A stretch of DNA of 15,702 nucleotides from Firmicutes bacterium UBA1426 (GTDB taxonomy: Bacteria > Bacillota > Clostridia > Peptostreptococcales > Anaerovoracaceae): the NCBI GenBank assembly GCA_002329675.1, contig DCUA01000115.1, positions 1 through 15,702 of the forward strand, in the 5' to 3' direction. The translations under genes were made by a program, and so were the position numbers. Below the pieces are notes generated by a model, which was not told where the DNA came from, did no database searches, and saw only the letters and a list, made by a program, of their open reading frames with translations. Shown piece after piece: positions 1 to 6,406 of the stretch. Each line of letters opens with the position of its first letter. Position 1 is the stretch's first letter.

Positions 1-40
1 AATATATAACTTTTCCATAGAAGAGATAGTGTCAAGCGAT

Positions 41-54
41 GTTCGCAATTTCGA
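41..54 (+). repeat. IS terminal inverted repeat, left copy
   Basis: GTTCGCAATTTCGA, an exact reverse complement of 1335-1348. It lies 17 bases beyond the transposase stop codon, as expected for the 3' end of an IS256-type element. Confidence 0.75.
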
Positions 55-71
55 GGTACTCCGCCAATGAA

Positions 72-1259
72 TTAAGCCGCTTGGGGCAACAGGGTACGAA
101 CCGACTCTTCGCTGAGATAAGCTCTGGAAACCGACCAATCTTCCGCATATTCCATGAGAAACGTGGTAACCAAGCGGAGATATGAGTCTGGATTCGGGAA
201 GATTCCGACAACCCTTGTTCGCCGTCGTATCTCCTCGTTGAGCCGCTCCAACATGTTGGTCGAGGCGATCTTACGGGCATCCAGCTTAGGGAAGGCGTAG
301 AAGGAAAGGGAATCCTCCAGCCCGTCCTCCAGCGTTTCAATGGCTTTGGGATATTTGTCTGCATACTTCTCACCCAGCGCCGCAGCGCGCGCCCTTGCCC
401 CCTCCGCGGAGGGGGCAAGCCAAATCTCCTTGAGCTGCCCAGCGAATTCTGCCTTGTCGCGGTGAGGGATGTGGGCGAGGATATTTCGCATGAAATGCAC
501 CTTGCACCGTTGCCACGATGCGCCGACAAAGCTTGTCCGAATGGCGGCAATCAGCCCCTTATGCGCGTCCGAAACGACCAGCGAAGGCGTCCGCAAGCCA
601 CGCGCCTTCAGGCTATCAAACAGCTGCTGATAGGTGTCTTTGGATTCTTCCAGCATGGGCTCAACCGCCAGTACTTCACGATGCCCCTGAGCGTTTACGC
701 CGCAAACGATCTGAATGGCCATGCTGATGACACGGCCAGCATAGCGCACTTTCTCATACAGCGCGTCGACCCAGAGCACGGGATATGCTTCATCCGTCAG
801 GGAACGTTCCCTGAACGACTGTACCTGCTCGTTGAGCCCTTTGGTCATCTCACTAACCTGACTGCGGGACAGGTTTTGGATGCCCAGACTCTTGGCGAGC
901 TTATCCATCTTGCGCGTGGATACCCCTTGCACGAAAGCTTCCTGTACTACCTGAATCAAGGCTGCTTCACTGCGCTTGCGCTCGGTTACGAAGAAGGGGA
1001 TGTAGCCGCCGTTTCTGACTTTGGGGATCAGCAGGTACATGGTACCCATCCGAGTATCGTAGCGACGTGGACGATACCCGCTCCGACTGCTGGTTCGATC
1101 GTTACAGTGTTCATTTTTCTCTGCCCCCAATTTGCCTGAAACCTCCGCTTCCATCAATTGAGCGCAGAGCCATTCCAGCATGCTGAGCATCGGATCCGCT
1201 TCTCCCATACACCGCAGTAGCAATTCTGTGAGATTTGTGGTATCGTTTTTCTTGGCCAT
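72..1259 (-). CDS. IS256-family transposase
   Basis: DDE transposase of the IS256 (Mutator-like) family, expected to cut and rejoin the ends of the surrounding element. The start chosen is the ATG at 1259 (MAKKNDTT), because a GGAGGAG ribosome binding site sits just upstream; the ATG at 1277 overlaps that site. The 395-residue protein has the usual family length and no frameshift. The catalytic triad is visible: D165 in WVDALYEKV, D231 in VVSDAHKG and E338 in NMLERLNEEIRRR, with spacing close to that of the IS256 enzyme. The N-terminal third carries the basic stretch SRSGYRPRRY, in the DNA-binding part of these proteins. It is probably functional. It has no role in polysaccharide synthesis but may have altered the end of the adjacent vanZ-like gene. 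Confidence 0.95.
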   Translation of the reverse strand: MAKKNDTTNLTELLLRCMGEADPMLSMLEWLCAQLMEAEVSGKLGAEKNEHCNDRTSSRSGYRPRRYDTRMGTMYLLIPKVRNGGYIPFFVTERKRSEAALIQVVQEAFVQGVSTRKMDKLAKSLGIQNLSRSQVSEMTKGLNEQVQSFRERSLTDEAYPVLWVDALYEKVRYAGRVISMAIQIVCGVNAQGHREVLAVEPMLEESKDTYQQLFDSLKARGLRTPSLVVSDAHKGLIAAIRTSFVGASWQRCKVHFMRNILAHIPHRDKAEFAGQLKEIWLAPSAEGARARAAALGEKYADKYPKAIETLEDGLEDSLSFYAFPKLDARKIASTNMLERLNEEIRRRTRVVGIFPNPDSYLRLVTTFLMEYAEDWSVSRAYLSEESVRTLLPQAA

Positions 1260-1314
1260 TGGTTTTCTCCTCCTCATTTGAATGCTTGGACATCATTCAT
1301 TCTAGCGGAGTGCC

Positions 1315-1329
1315 AATGGCTTTGCCATT
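1315..1329 (-). other. Small hairpin inside the IS end, upstream of the transposase
   Basis: AATGGC and GCCATT form perfect 6-bp arms around a TTT loop, between the inverted repeat and the transposase start. Subterminal hairpins that limit read-through transcription into the transposase are known in several insertion sequences. Whether this short one does so is inference. Confidence 0.3.
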
Positions 1330-1334
1330 ACTTT

Positions 1335-1348
1335 TCGAAATTGCGAAC
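1335..1348 (-). repeat. IS terminal inverted repeat, right copy
   Basis: Reverse complement of 41-54, with all 14 positions matching. The vanZ-like stop codon (1353-1355) is only a few bases outside this repeat. Confidence 0.75.
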
Positions 1349-1352
1349 TTGA

Positions 1353-1850
1353 TTATACTCGACCCTTCTCGCCAAAGCGCCAAGAACAATACGCACCGAT
1401 AAAGCCACCAAGAAAATTGTTTATAATGTCATCAACGTCGCAAAGCCCGCGACCAGTAAAATATTGAGATATTTCTATTATGATTGACAAGCACAGACTC
1501 GCAATCATAGTAAATCTATATGGTTTCCCCCAACGAAAACTCTTAAAAGAATCATACAGCAAGTATCCAAGCGGTATGAATAATATAATATTTAAAAAAA
1601 TAGATTTCCGGTAGTCAAGTCTTCCAGTGAACCATTCATTATAAGACCAAAATGGTGTACACCTAACAACTGATGTCAGATTTGCATTCCTTGAGAATAG
1701 GGTTATATAGATAAGACAGCCAAGGAATGCTACTGTGAAGTAATGTGCATACGAATTTCTATTTGAATGCACTCTCTTCCTCCTCACGAATAAAACTTGA
1801 AACAATTGGAGGTTCTTATTGCGTGAACTCACTATGTGACCCATTGTCAA
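1353..1850 (-). CDS. VanZ-family membrane protein, possibly altered at both ends
   Basis: Small integral membrane protein of the VanZ-like family. VanZ itself gives low-level teicoplanin resistance; the wider family has no settled biochemical role and often lies beside polysaccharide genes. Diagnostic stretches are ITLFSRN at the end of the first membrane helix, LNIILFIPLGYLLYD, and SIIIEISQYFTGRG followed by CDVDDIINNFLGG. Four hydrophobic segments are visible. The start is uncertain: TTG at 1850 and ATG at 1844 are possible, neither has a clear ribosome binding site, and the frame stays open with hydrophobic codons back to a TGA near 1925 without an ATG. The stop falls 4 bases from the IS inverted repeat, so the last residues may have been changed by the insertion. 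Confidence 0.75.
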   Translation of the reverse strand: MTMGHIVSSRNKNLQLFQVLFVRRKRVHSNRNSYAHYFTVAFLGCLIYITLFSRNANLTSVVRCTPFWSYNEWFTGRLDYRKSIFLNIILFIPLGYLLYDSFKSFRWGKPYRFTMIASLCLSIIIEISQYFTGRGLCDVDDIINNFLGGFIGAYCSWRFGEKGRV

Positions 1851-1935
1851 AAGGTATCGAAGATATAATATGATTATTTTGAAAACATCTATCAGCGCTA
1901 TATACTGTGGACCGATGACTTTTGATCAATGGATC

Positions 1936-1965
1936 ACTATAGTGTTAATGGATAGACAGTTTCAA
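1936..1965 (-). promoter_or_regulatory. Possible sigma-70 promoter for the vanZ-like gene
   Basis: On the coding strand TTGAAA (1960-1965) and TATAGT (1936-1941) are separated by 18 bases, close to the TTGACA/TATAAT consensus. The -10 box lies inside the perfect palindrome CACTATAGTG (1935-1944), which could also be an operator half-site or chance. If real, the vanZ-like gene has its own promoter in the 183-base gap behind the polysaccharide operon. I see no convincing hairpin-plus-T terminator in that gap. Confidence 0.35.
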
Positions 1966-2033
1966 AATAAAAGTGATTTTTGTGACATTCATGAGTTTCT
2001 TCGATTTTAATTTAAAAGTACTTGATAACTAAT

Positions 2034-2438
2034 TTACTTTGTTAGTTCTTTCTTAATATCAGATGAAGCAATCCCCGGTGTTCTCTTGAGTCTTACAACC
2101 TGCTTCCCATGTTCTTCGCACCACGCGACCGCCTCATCAAATCTACCACCTTTGTGATCTTCTCCGAGTGCCAAGGTATCGAAATCTATCTTTTCAAGAG
2201 CTTCTGCTCCAACACTCTGATATACAACAACCTCATCGACGACCCTAAGTGCTTTGATGATTTCAACACGTTCCTCTGTACTGTAGAGCACCTTTGCGTC
2301 TGGCTTATACTTCAAAATATAGTCGCCATCCTGGACGGCAACGATTAGGTAATCCCCATACTTCTTTGCTTGTTCAAATAGACGAAGATGTCCGAGATGG
2401 AAGTAATCATATACGCCAAATGTAACTATCTTATTCAT
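2034..2438 (-). CDS. TagD-like cytidylyltransferase (HxGH nucleotidyltransferase)
   Basis: Small nucleotidyltransferase of the class that includes glycerol-3-phosphate cytidylyltransferase (TagD/GCT) and phosphoethanolamine or phosphocholine cytidylyltransferases. At 134 residues it is as long as TagD. The HxGH nucleotide-binding motif is at residues 14-17 (FHLGH), and RTPGIASSDI near the C terminus corresponds to the RTxGISTT signature. The expected reaction is CTP plus an alcohol phosphate giving a CDP-linked product and pyrophosphate. Its ATG overlaps the end of the racemase homologue by 8 bases, so the two are probably co-translated. It is the last gene of the module that begins with licD and may make the CDP donor used by LicD. 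The substrate cannot be read from the sequence; glycerol phosphate is the default guess, and adenylyl transfer is an alternative. Confidence 0.85.
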   Translation of the reverse strand: MNKIVTFGVYDYFHLGHLRLFEQAKKYGDYLIVAVQDGDYILKYKPDAKVLYSTEERVEIIKALRVVDEVVVYQSVGAEALEKIDFDTLALGEDHKGGRFDEAVAWCEEHGKQVVRLKRTPGIASSDIKKELTK

Positions 2439-3135
2439 TGTCGTACTCCTTCTTTAGCTCCATAACGCCTAAAAGCAAAGGATCATATATGAGCTCACAA
2501 GTTACATCTTCCTTGTACTTCTCATATAGAATTGGCAATTCAGTACATCCTAAGATGCAAGCTGGATAACGATTCACCAGTTCAAGAAATACCGACTTTA
2601 CTTCGTCAGAATACTTATTCTGCTTTACCGCTTCTATGCAGTCTCGCAGCATCGAGTACTCTTTCGGCTTTGGAACAATGCATTTAATACGACGTTCTGC
2701 AAGGGCGTTTTGATATATTTGGGAATCTATAGTTCCTTCAGACCCCAGCAGATAGATCTCTTGAATTCCATCAGAAGCAATTTGGCTTACACAAGTATGT
2801 ATGATATGAACAACGCGGTTCTCCAGTTCGGGAACCTTCTCATATATACGAGGCAAGAAAAGATGCGAAGTATTACAAGCCAAGATGATCTTTGTGCATC
2901 CTGCATTCACTAGTCCCTGCATCGAATCGGCCATTTCATCAACAAGCTGATCCACTTTCTCGTTGTACAGGAACGCTCGTACTCTACTGGGCATTGTGCA
3001 ACGATTGTCAATTACTATTCTTGGCCTGTCCCATTCCTTCTCAGCCGGGAAAACATCTGCATACTGTTGGAATAGATGAATGGTGGCATATGTGCCCATT
3101 CCTCCAAGAACTCCGATAACAAAGTCTTTTTTCAT
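2431..3135 (-). CDS. Aspartate/glutamate racemase-family protein
   Basis: PLP-independent racemase of the Asp/Glu/hydantoin racemase family, 234 residues, usual for the family. The two catalytic cysteines are in place: C87 in LACNTSH and C197 in LGCTELP. The N terminus has the family's GVLGGMGTYAT pattern. The start at 3135 (MKKDFV) is preferred because GGAAGG lies upstream; the ATG at 3150 gives five more residues. It sits 20 bases behind the LicC-like gene and overlaps the cytidylyltransferase. Within a sugar cluster it could supply a D-amino acid (D-Asp or D-Glu) for an amide- or phosphate-linked glycan substituent, or act on a related acid. It is unlikely to be the housekeeping MurI, given the GGMG N terminus typical of the aspartate racemase branch and its position. 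Substrate unknown. Confidence 0.85.
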   Translation of the reverse strand: MKKDFVIGVLGGMGTYATIHLFQQYADVFPAEKEWDRPRIVIDNRCTMPSRVRAFLYNEKVDQLVDEMADSMQGLVNAGCTKIILACNTSHLFLPRIYEKVPELENRVVHIIHTCVSQIASDGIQEIYLLGSEGTIDSQIYQNALAERRIKCIVPKPKEYSMLRDCIEAVKQNKYSDEVKSVFLELVNRYPACILGCTELPILYEKYKEDVTCELIYDPLLLGVMELKKEYDNE

Positions 3136-3155
3136 ATAATTCCTTCCCATTGAGC

Positions 3156-3806
3156 CTAACCCATCATTCCGTTTTCAAACCACTCTATTGCCCGATCATA
3201 ATCATCAGGAGTGTCGATTTCTCTCGTCCTCATATTAAACGCTGGAAGAGGAAGCACTTCATTTAATACATCGTATACATGACAGGATGTTCCTTTAAGC
3301 TTATCTGCCCTTATCTTCACTATTCCTGACCACTGATAATTGCCTGATTTCTTAGAGAGGTTCACGACAGAGCCGTCCTCAACTGCGGCCATCACGGGTT
3401 CAGCTGATGTGATCGGAGAGATACCCAGGCACTCATTCTTGCATGCAAGAAACGCAGTGAAATCTTCTGGATTTTCTAAAGTATCTCCATCAAGAGATAT
3501 TACATACTCTCGTACACCTACTAATGCTTTTCTGAGGCTATCCGCCACGCCGGTAGTTTCATAGTCATAGTTAAAGGCAAACATTATATCCTTACGGAAC
3601 TCAGTAACAACATGGATCAGTCTTTCTGCCTGGAAGCCAACAACTATACGTATATCATCGTATTCATGCAGATTCTCAAGCAAGCGGATAATCAGTGGCT
3701 TCCCACAAATATCAACTAATGCTTTTGTCGTCCCAATACCAAGACGTGTCCCCATACCTGCACAGCAGATAATTACGGTCGTATTCTTTGGGTCAAAGGC
3801 GTTCAT
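3156..3806 (-). CDS. LicC/IspD-like nucleotidyltransferase
   Basis: GT-A-type NTP transferase of the group that includes LicC (CTP:phosphocholine cytidylyltransferase) and sugar-phosphate nucleotidyltransferases. Nucleotide-binding residues are CCAGMGTRLG (14-23) followed by K28 in TTKALVDICGKPL; the metal-binding DGD is at 107-109. TPDDYDRA near the C terminus is common in this family. The ATG at 3806 is used because AAGGGGGT lies 4-5 bases upstream; the frame runs further but overlaps the HAD gene. The protein is 216 residues, close to LicC-like enzymes. With LicD in the same transcript, a role in making a CDP-alcohol or CDP-amino-alcohol donor is reasonable, but two unrelated nucleotidyltransferases occur in this module, so they probably activate different substrates. 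Which of them feeds LicD is undecided. Confidence 0.85.
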   Translation of the reverse strand: MNAFDPKNTTVIICCAGMGTRLGIGTTKALVDICGKPLIIRLLENLHEYDDIRIVVGFQAERLIHVVTEFRKDIMFAFNYDYETTGVADSLRKALVGVREYVISLDGDTLENPEDFTAFLACKNECLGISPITSAEPVMAAVEDGSVVNLSKKSGNYQWSGIVKIRADKLKGTSCHVYDVLNEVLPLPAFNMRTREIDTPDDYDRAIEWFENGMMG

Positions 3807-3816
3807 GGTTACCCCC

Positions 3817-4419
3817 TTATAAGAGCTTCCACAAGAAGTCAGTACAACGCTTATCGTCATAGAAAGCAAAATCGCTACTCCTCAAAAGCGATGGAGCAAT
3901 AGGGCGCACTCCGCCAAATCCGATGCCAATATCAGCCATTCTGACCATGCCTGAATCGTTATCTCCATCTCCTATTGCCACCAATGGCTGAACGAATTGT
4001 TTGACCATCAGTTCCTTGTCAACGACACTTATGACCTTGGATATTCTGTCGTTCACTACTTCAGCCTTTGAGCAGTATGTGTGGTTCTCCATCCCAAGCT
4101 TTTTCATCAAGCCGCTAATCCATACGTCAATATTGCCGGTCAAAACATAACAACGGTCTTTATTCTCACGTATGAATTCCGCTATCGATTCATTCAACGG
4201 TATATCAGCAACAATATCATTGACTTCTCGTACAGATATATCAGACAAGATTTTCACGCGCCGAAGAAAACTCGTTTTAAACGGAATCTCCCCGCGCATT
4301 GTTGCCTCTGTCAGTTGACGCATCTCTTCTAACTTATTGATCTTTTGTGCTATCTCCGGTAAAACTTCTTTTCGGGTAATGGTTGAATCCATATCGAAAA
4401 GAAAAATATAATCTGACAT
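3817..4419 (-). CDS. HAD-superfamily phosphatase, SerB-like
   Basis: Haloacid dehalogenase-type hydrolase of 200 residues. All four HAD motifs are visible: DMDST (9-13, nucleophile D9 and acid D11), TGN (94-96) as motif II, K140 as motif III, and GDGDND (150-155) as motif IV. The DMDST start and the insert of about 60 residues after motif I resemble phosphoserine phosphatase-like enzymes, which act on small phosphate esters. The ATG at 4419 is chosen because GAGGG sits 5 bases upstream. It lies 13 bases after licD and 10 bases before the LicC-like gene, clearly inside the operon. The role may be to release an alcohol or hydroxy acid from its phosphate in the decoration pathway; the substrate is not predictable. 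Neighbours argue against ordinary serine biosynthesis. Confidence 0.85.
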   Translation of the reverse strand: MSDYIFLFDMDSTITRKEVLPEIAQKINKLEEMRQLTEATMRGEIPFKTSFLRRVKILSDISVREVNDIVADIPLNESIAEFIRENKDRCYVLTGNIDVWISGLMKKLGMENHTYCSKAEVVNDRISKVISVVDKELMVKQFVQPLVAIGDGDNDSGMVRMADIGIGFGGVRPIAPSLLRSSDFAFYDDKRCTDFLWKLL

Positions 4420-4432
4420 ATTTACCCTCGAC

Positions 4433-5236
4433 TTAATCAAGATAGTAAGCCTTAAATCTGTGATGGGATACTTGTTTTTCAATAGGCGGAAGCTTCATAT
4501 AATCTCCATAAAAAGATCTTAGCCATTCATCATAACCAGCAGGTACCCGATACTTCCTTCCTTCAAACTCTGCTACAGTAAAGGACTGAAACACATTTTT
4601 GGAACATACCTGCCGGGTTTCTGAAGTAAAGTTCCCCACTCTATTCGTTGACACATTCATATACTTTTTTGAATTCTGAATTATCTTGCCAATGAAATAG
4701 CTGTTGGGAATTACAGCAAGACAGTAATGCAATAGTATTTTTAGGCATTTCGTTACGGACGTTTTCTCAGGTAAATGTTTTGTTGTTTTAATCAAATATA
4801 ATTTTTTATATAAGTCTCTTCTTTCAAATTGTTTTTGCAACTCAGTGTCATCATCCGGAGCATTATCATAAACAAAAACATCAATATTCACTCCCGTCTT
4901 AAAACCATTTTCATCTGGTTCATACAGAACTGTTCTTGTATCTAATATCTTGGCGAATGCTACATGAAAAGCCTTGTCTATTTCTAGACAAGATAATTTA
5001 TATCTGCTATTCAGATTTTTTTTCGGGAAAACTGATATGAATCTATCATAATCATCCCTCAGCATACCAATATCAATGTCATCATCCCAGGGAATATATC
5101 CCTTATGTCTAATTGCACCCAGAAGTGTCCCACAATCAATCCAATAATGAATACTGTTATCCTCACAAAACTGAGCAACAAAGTCTAGAATGTCAAGTTG
5201 CGCTGCTTTAAGCTCATCTAATGTCATTTTTTTCAT
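4433..5236 (-). CDS. LicD-family phosphotransferase
   Basis: Member of the LicD family, which transfers phosphocholine or similar phospho-groups (phosphoethanolamine, phosphoribitol in relatives) from a CDP donor onto surface glycans at the cytoplasmic side. The signature is clear: YWIDCGTLLGAIRHKG (31-46) followed by YIPWDDDIDIGM (48-59), with the acidic cluster DDDID at 51-55 expected to bind metal. The protein has 267 residues. Its ATG (5234-5236) overlaps the capG stop in an ATGA arrangement, and GGAG lies 9 bases upstream, so the start is secure. It is noticeably A+T-richer than capG next to it. With two nucleotidyltransferases downstream it probably adds a phosphate-linked substituent to the FucNAc-containing repeat unit. 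The substituent is unknown. Confidence 0.9.
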   Translation of the reverse strand: MKKMTLDELKAAQLDILDFVAQFCEDNSIHYWIDCGTLLGAIRHKGYIPWDDDIDIGMLRDDYDRFISVFPKKNLNSRYKLSCLEIDKAFHVAFAKILDTRTVLYEPDENGFKTGVNIDVFVYDNAPDDDTELQKQFERRDLYKKLYLIKTTKHLPEKTSVTKCLKILLHYCLAVIPNSYFIGKIIQNSKKYMNVSTNRVGNFTSETRQVCSKNVFQSFTVAEFEGRKYRVPAGYDEWLRSFYGDYMKLPPIEKQVSHHRFKAYYLD

Positions 5237-6402
5237 ACATTTTTTCTCCACACCATCTTATTCACGACGCCAACGTAGCTCTGGATAATCCGTACAACCT
5301 TATCGGATACATTGGTGTCCACATAGTCCGGGACGGGGATTCCAAGATCTCCGTTCTGAACCATCTCAACGGCAAGGTCTACGCTCTGCAGCAAGCCAAC
5401 TGTGTCGATACCACTCAGGACGAAGCATCCCTTGTCCAGGGCTTCTGGCCTTTCTGTGCTCGTTCTGATGCACACAGCCGGGATCGGATGGCCGATAGAC
5501 GTATAGAAGGAACTCTCTTCCGGCAACGTGCCGCTGTCGCTTACAACGCAGAACGCATTCATTTGCAGGCAGTTGTAATCATGGAAGCCAAGCGGCTCAT
5601 GTGCGATAACCCTCTTATCCAGTTCAAATCCGCTGCTTTCCAGACGCTTCCTGGATCTCGGATGGCAGGAATAAAGGATCGGCATATCGTATTTCTCCGC
5701 CATCTTATTGATTGCAGAAAAGAGAGAAGTGAAATTCTTCTCCGTATCAATGTTCTCCTCGCGATGAGCAGAAAGCAGGATATACTTTCCCTTCTCCAGA
5801 CCAAGTCTCGCGTGGATGTCGCTCTTTTGAATCTGCTTCAGATTCTCCGTCAGCACTTCCGCCATCGGACTTCCCGTCACATACGTTCTTTCCTTCGGCA
5901 GACCGCAGTCAGCGAGATATCGTCTTGCGTGTTCGCTATAAGCCAGATTCACATCGGATATTATGTCAACTATGCGCCGGTTGGTCTCCTCCGGCAGACA
6001 CTCATCCTTGCAGCGATTTCCGGCTTCCATGTGGAAGATCGGAATATGCAGGCGCTTCGCTCCGATTACAGACAGACAACTGTTCGTATCACCGAGGACA
6101 AGCACGGCATCCGGCTTTGTAGCAACCATCGCCTTATAGCTTCGGTCGATGATGTTCCCCATCGTTGCACCGAGGTCATCGCCAACTGCGTCCAGATACA
6201 GCTCAGGATCGTCAAGACCGAGGTCCTTAAAAAACACACCATTCAGGTTGTAATCATAGTTCTGACCGGTATGCCACAGCTGAGTATCAAAATACTTCCG
6301 GCACTTTTTGATGACGGCAGCCAAGCGGATGATCTCAGGTCTTGTGCCGACAATAATGGCCAGTTTAATCTTTCCGTTTTCTTTCCAACTCGGATATTCC
6401 AT
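5233..6402 (-). CDS. capG: UDP-N-acetylglucosamine 2-epimerase-family enzyme, last step of UDP-L-FucNAc synthesis
   Basis: WecB-like 2-epimerase of the CapG/WbjD/FnlC branch, 389 residues. It is expected to convert UDP-N-acetyl-L-pneumosamine to UDP-N-acetyl-L-fucosamine in the cytoplasm. Visible family motifs are VGTRPEIIRL (18-27), HTGQNYD (44-50), LGDTNS, HMEAGNRC, LPEETNRR, SAHREENID, and SDSGTLPEESSF near the C terminus. Presence of capE and capF in the same operon decides for the FucNAc pathway over plain ManNAc formation by WecB. The ATG at 6402 has a strong AAGGAG site 7 bases upstream that overlaps the end of capF. The stop overlaps the licD start. Confidence 0.9.
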   Translation of the reverse strand: MEYPSWKENGKIKLAIIVGTRPEIIRLAAVIKKCRKYFDTQLWHTGQNYDYNLNGVFFKDLGLDDPELYLDAVGDDLGATMGNIIDRSYKAMVATKPDAVLVLGDTNSCLSVIGAKRLHIPIFHMEAGNRCKDECLPEETNRRIVDIISDVNLAYSEHARRYLADCGLPKERTYVTGSPMAEVLTENLKQIQKSDIHARLGLEKGKYILLSAHREENIDTEKNFTSLFSAINKMAEKYDMPILYSCHPRSRKRLESSGFELDKRVIAHEPLGFHDYNCLQMNAFCVVSDSGTLPEESSFYTSIGHPIPAVCIRTSTERPEALDKGCFVLSGIDTVGLLQSVDLAVEMVQNGDLGIPVPDYVDTNVSDKVVRIIQSYVGVVNKMVWRKNV

Positions 6403-6406
6403 ACTC

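Larger units (their letters stand above)
41..1348 (-). mobile_element. IS256-family insertion sequence, apparently complete
   Basis: A single transposase gene fills this interval and is bracketed by inverted copies of the same 14 bases (41-54 and 1335-1348). Just inside the repeats both ends also share an ACTCCGC motif. The size of about 1.3 kb and the one-gene layout fit IS256-family elements. The outer limits are not certain: IS256-family ends are usually longer than 14 bp, and I see no 8-9 bp target duplication directly outside the repeats, so the true ends may lie a little further out, or one flank may have been rearranged after insertion. Base composition is visibly richer in G+C than the neighbouring vanZ-like and licD genes, consistent with an incoming element. 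Confidence 0.8.

Noticed and set aside
462..1139. Long plus-strand reading frame (225 codons) opposite the transposase
   Set aside because: It is a mirror of the minus-strand transposase, which has its catalytic residues and a strong start site; the plus-strand protein shows no recognisable domain.
1851..2033. Search for a rho-independent terminator or small RNA after the cytidylyltransferase gene
   Set aside because: The gap is A+T-rich, but I see no GC-rich stem followed by T residues and no conserved RNA structure.
3817..4419. Assignment as housekeeping phosphoserine phosphatase SerB
   Set aside because: The motifs are SerB-like, but the position inside the LicD/nucleotidyltransferase module makes a dedicated pathway role more likely.
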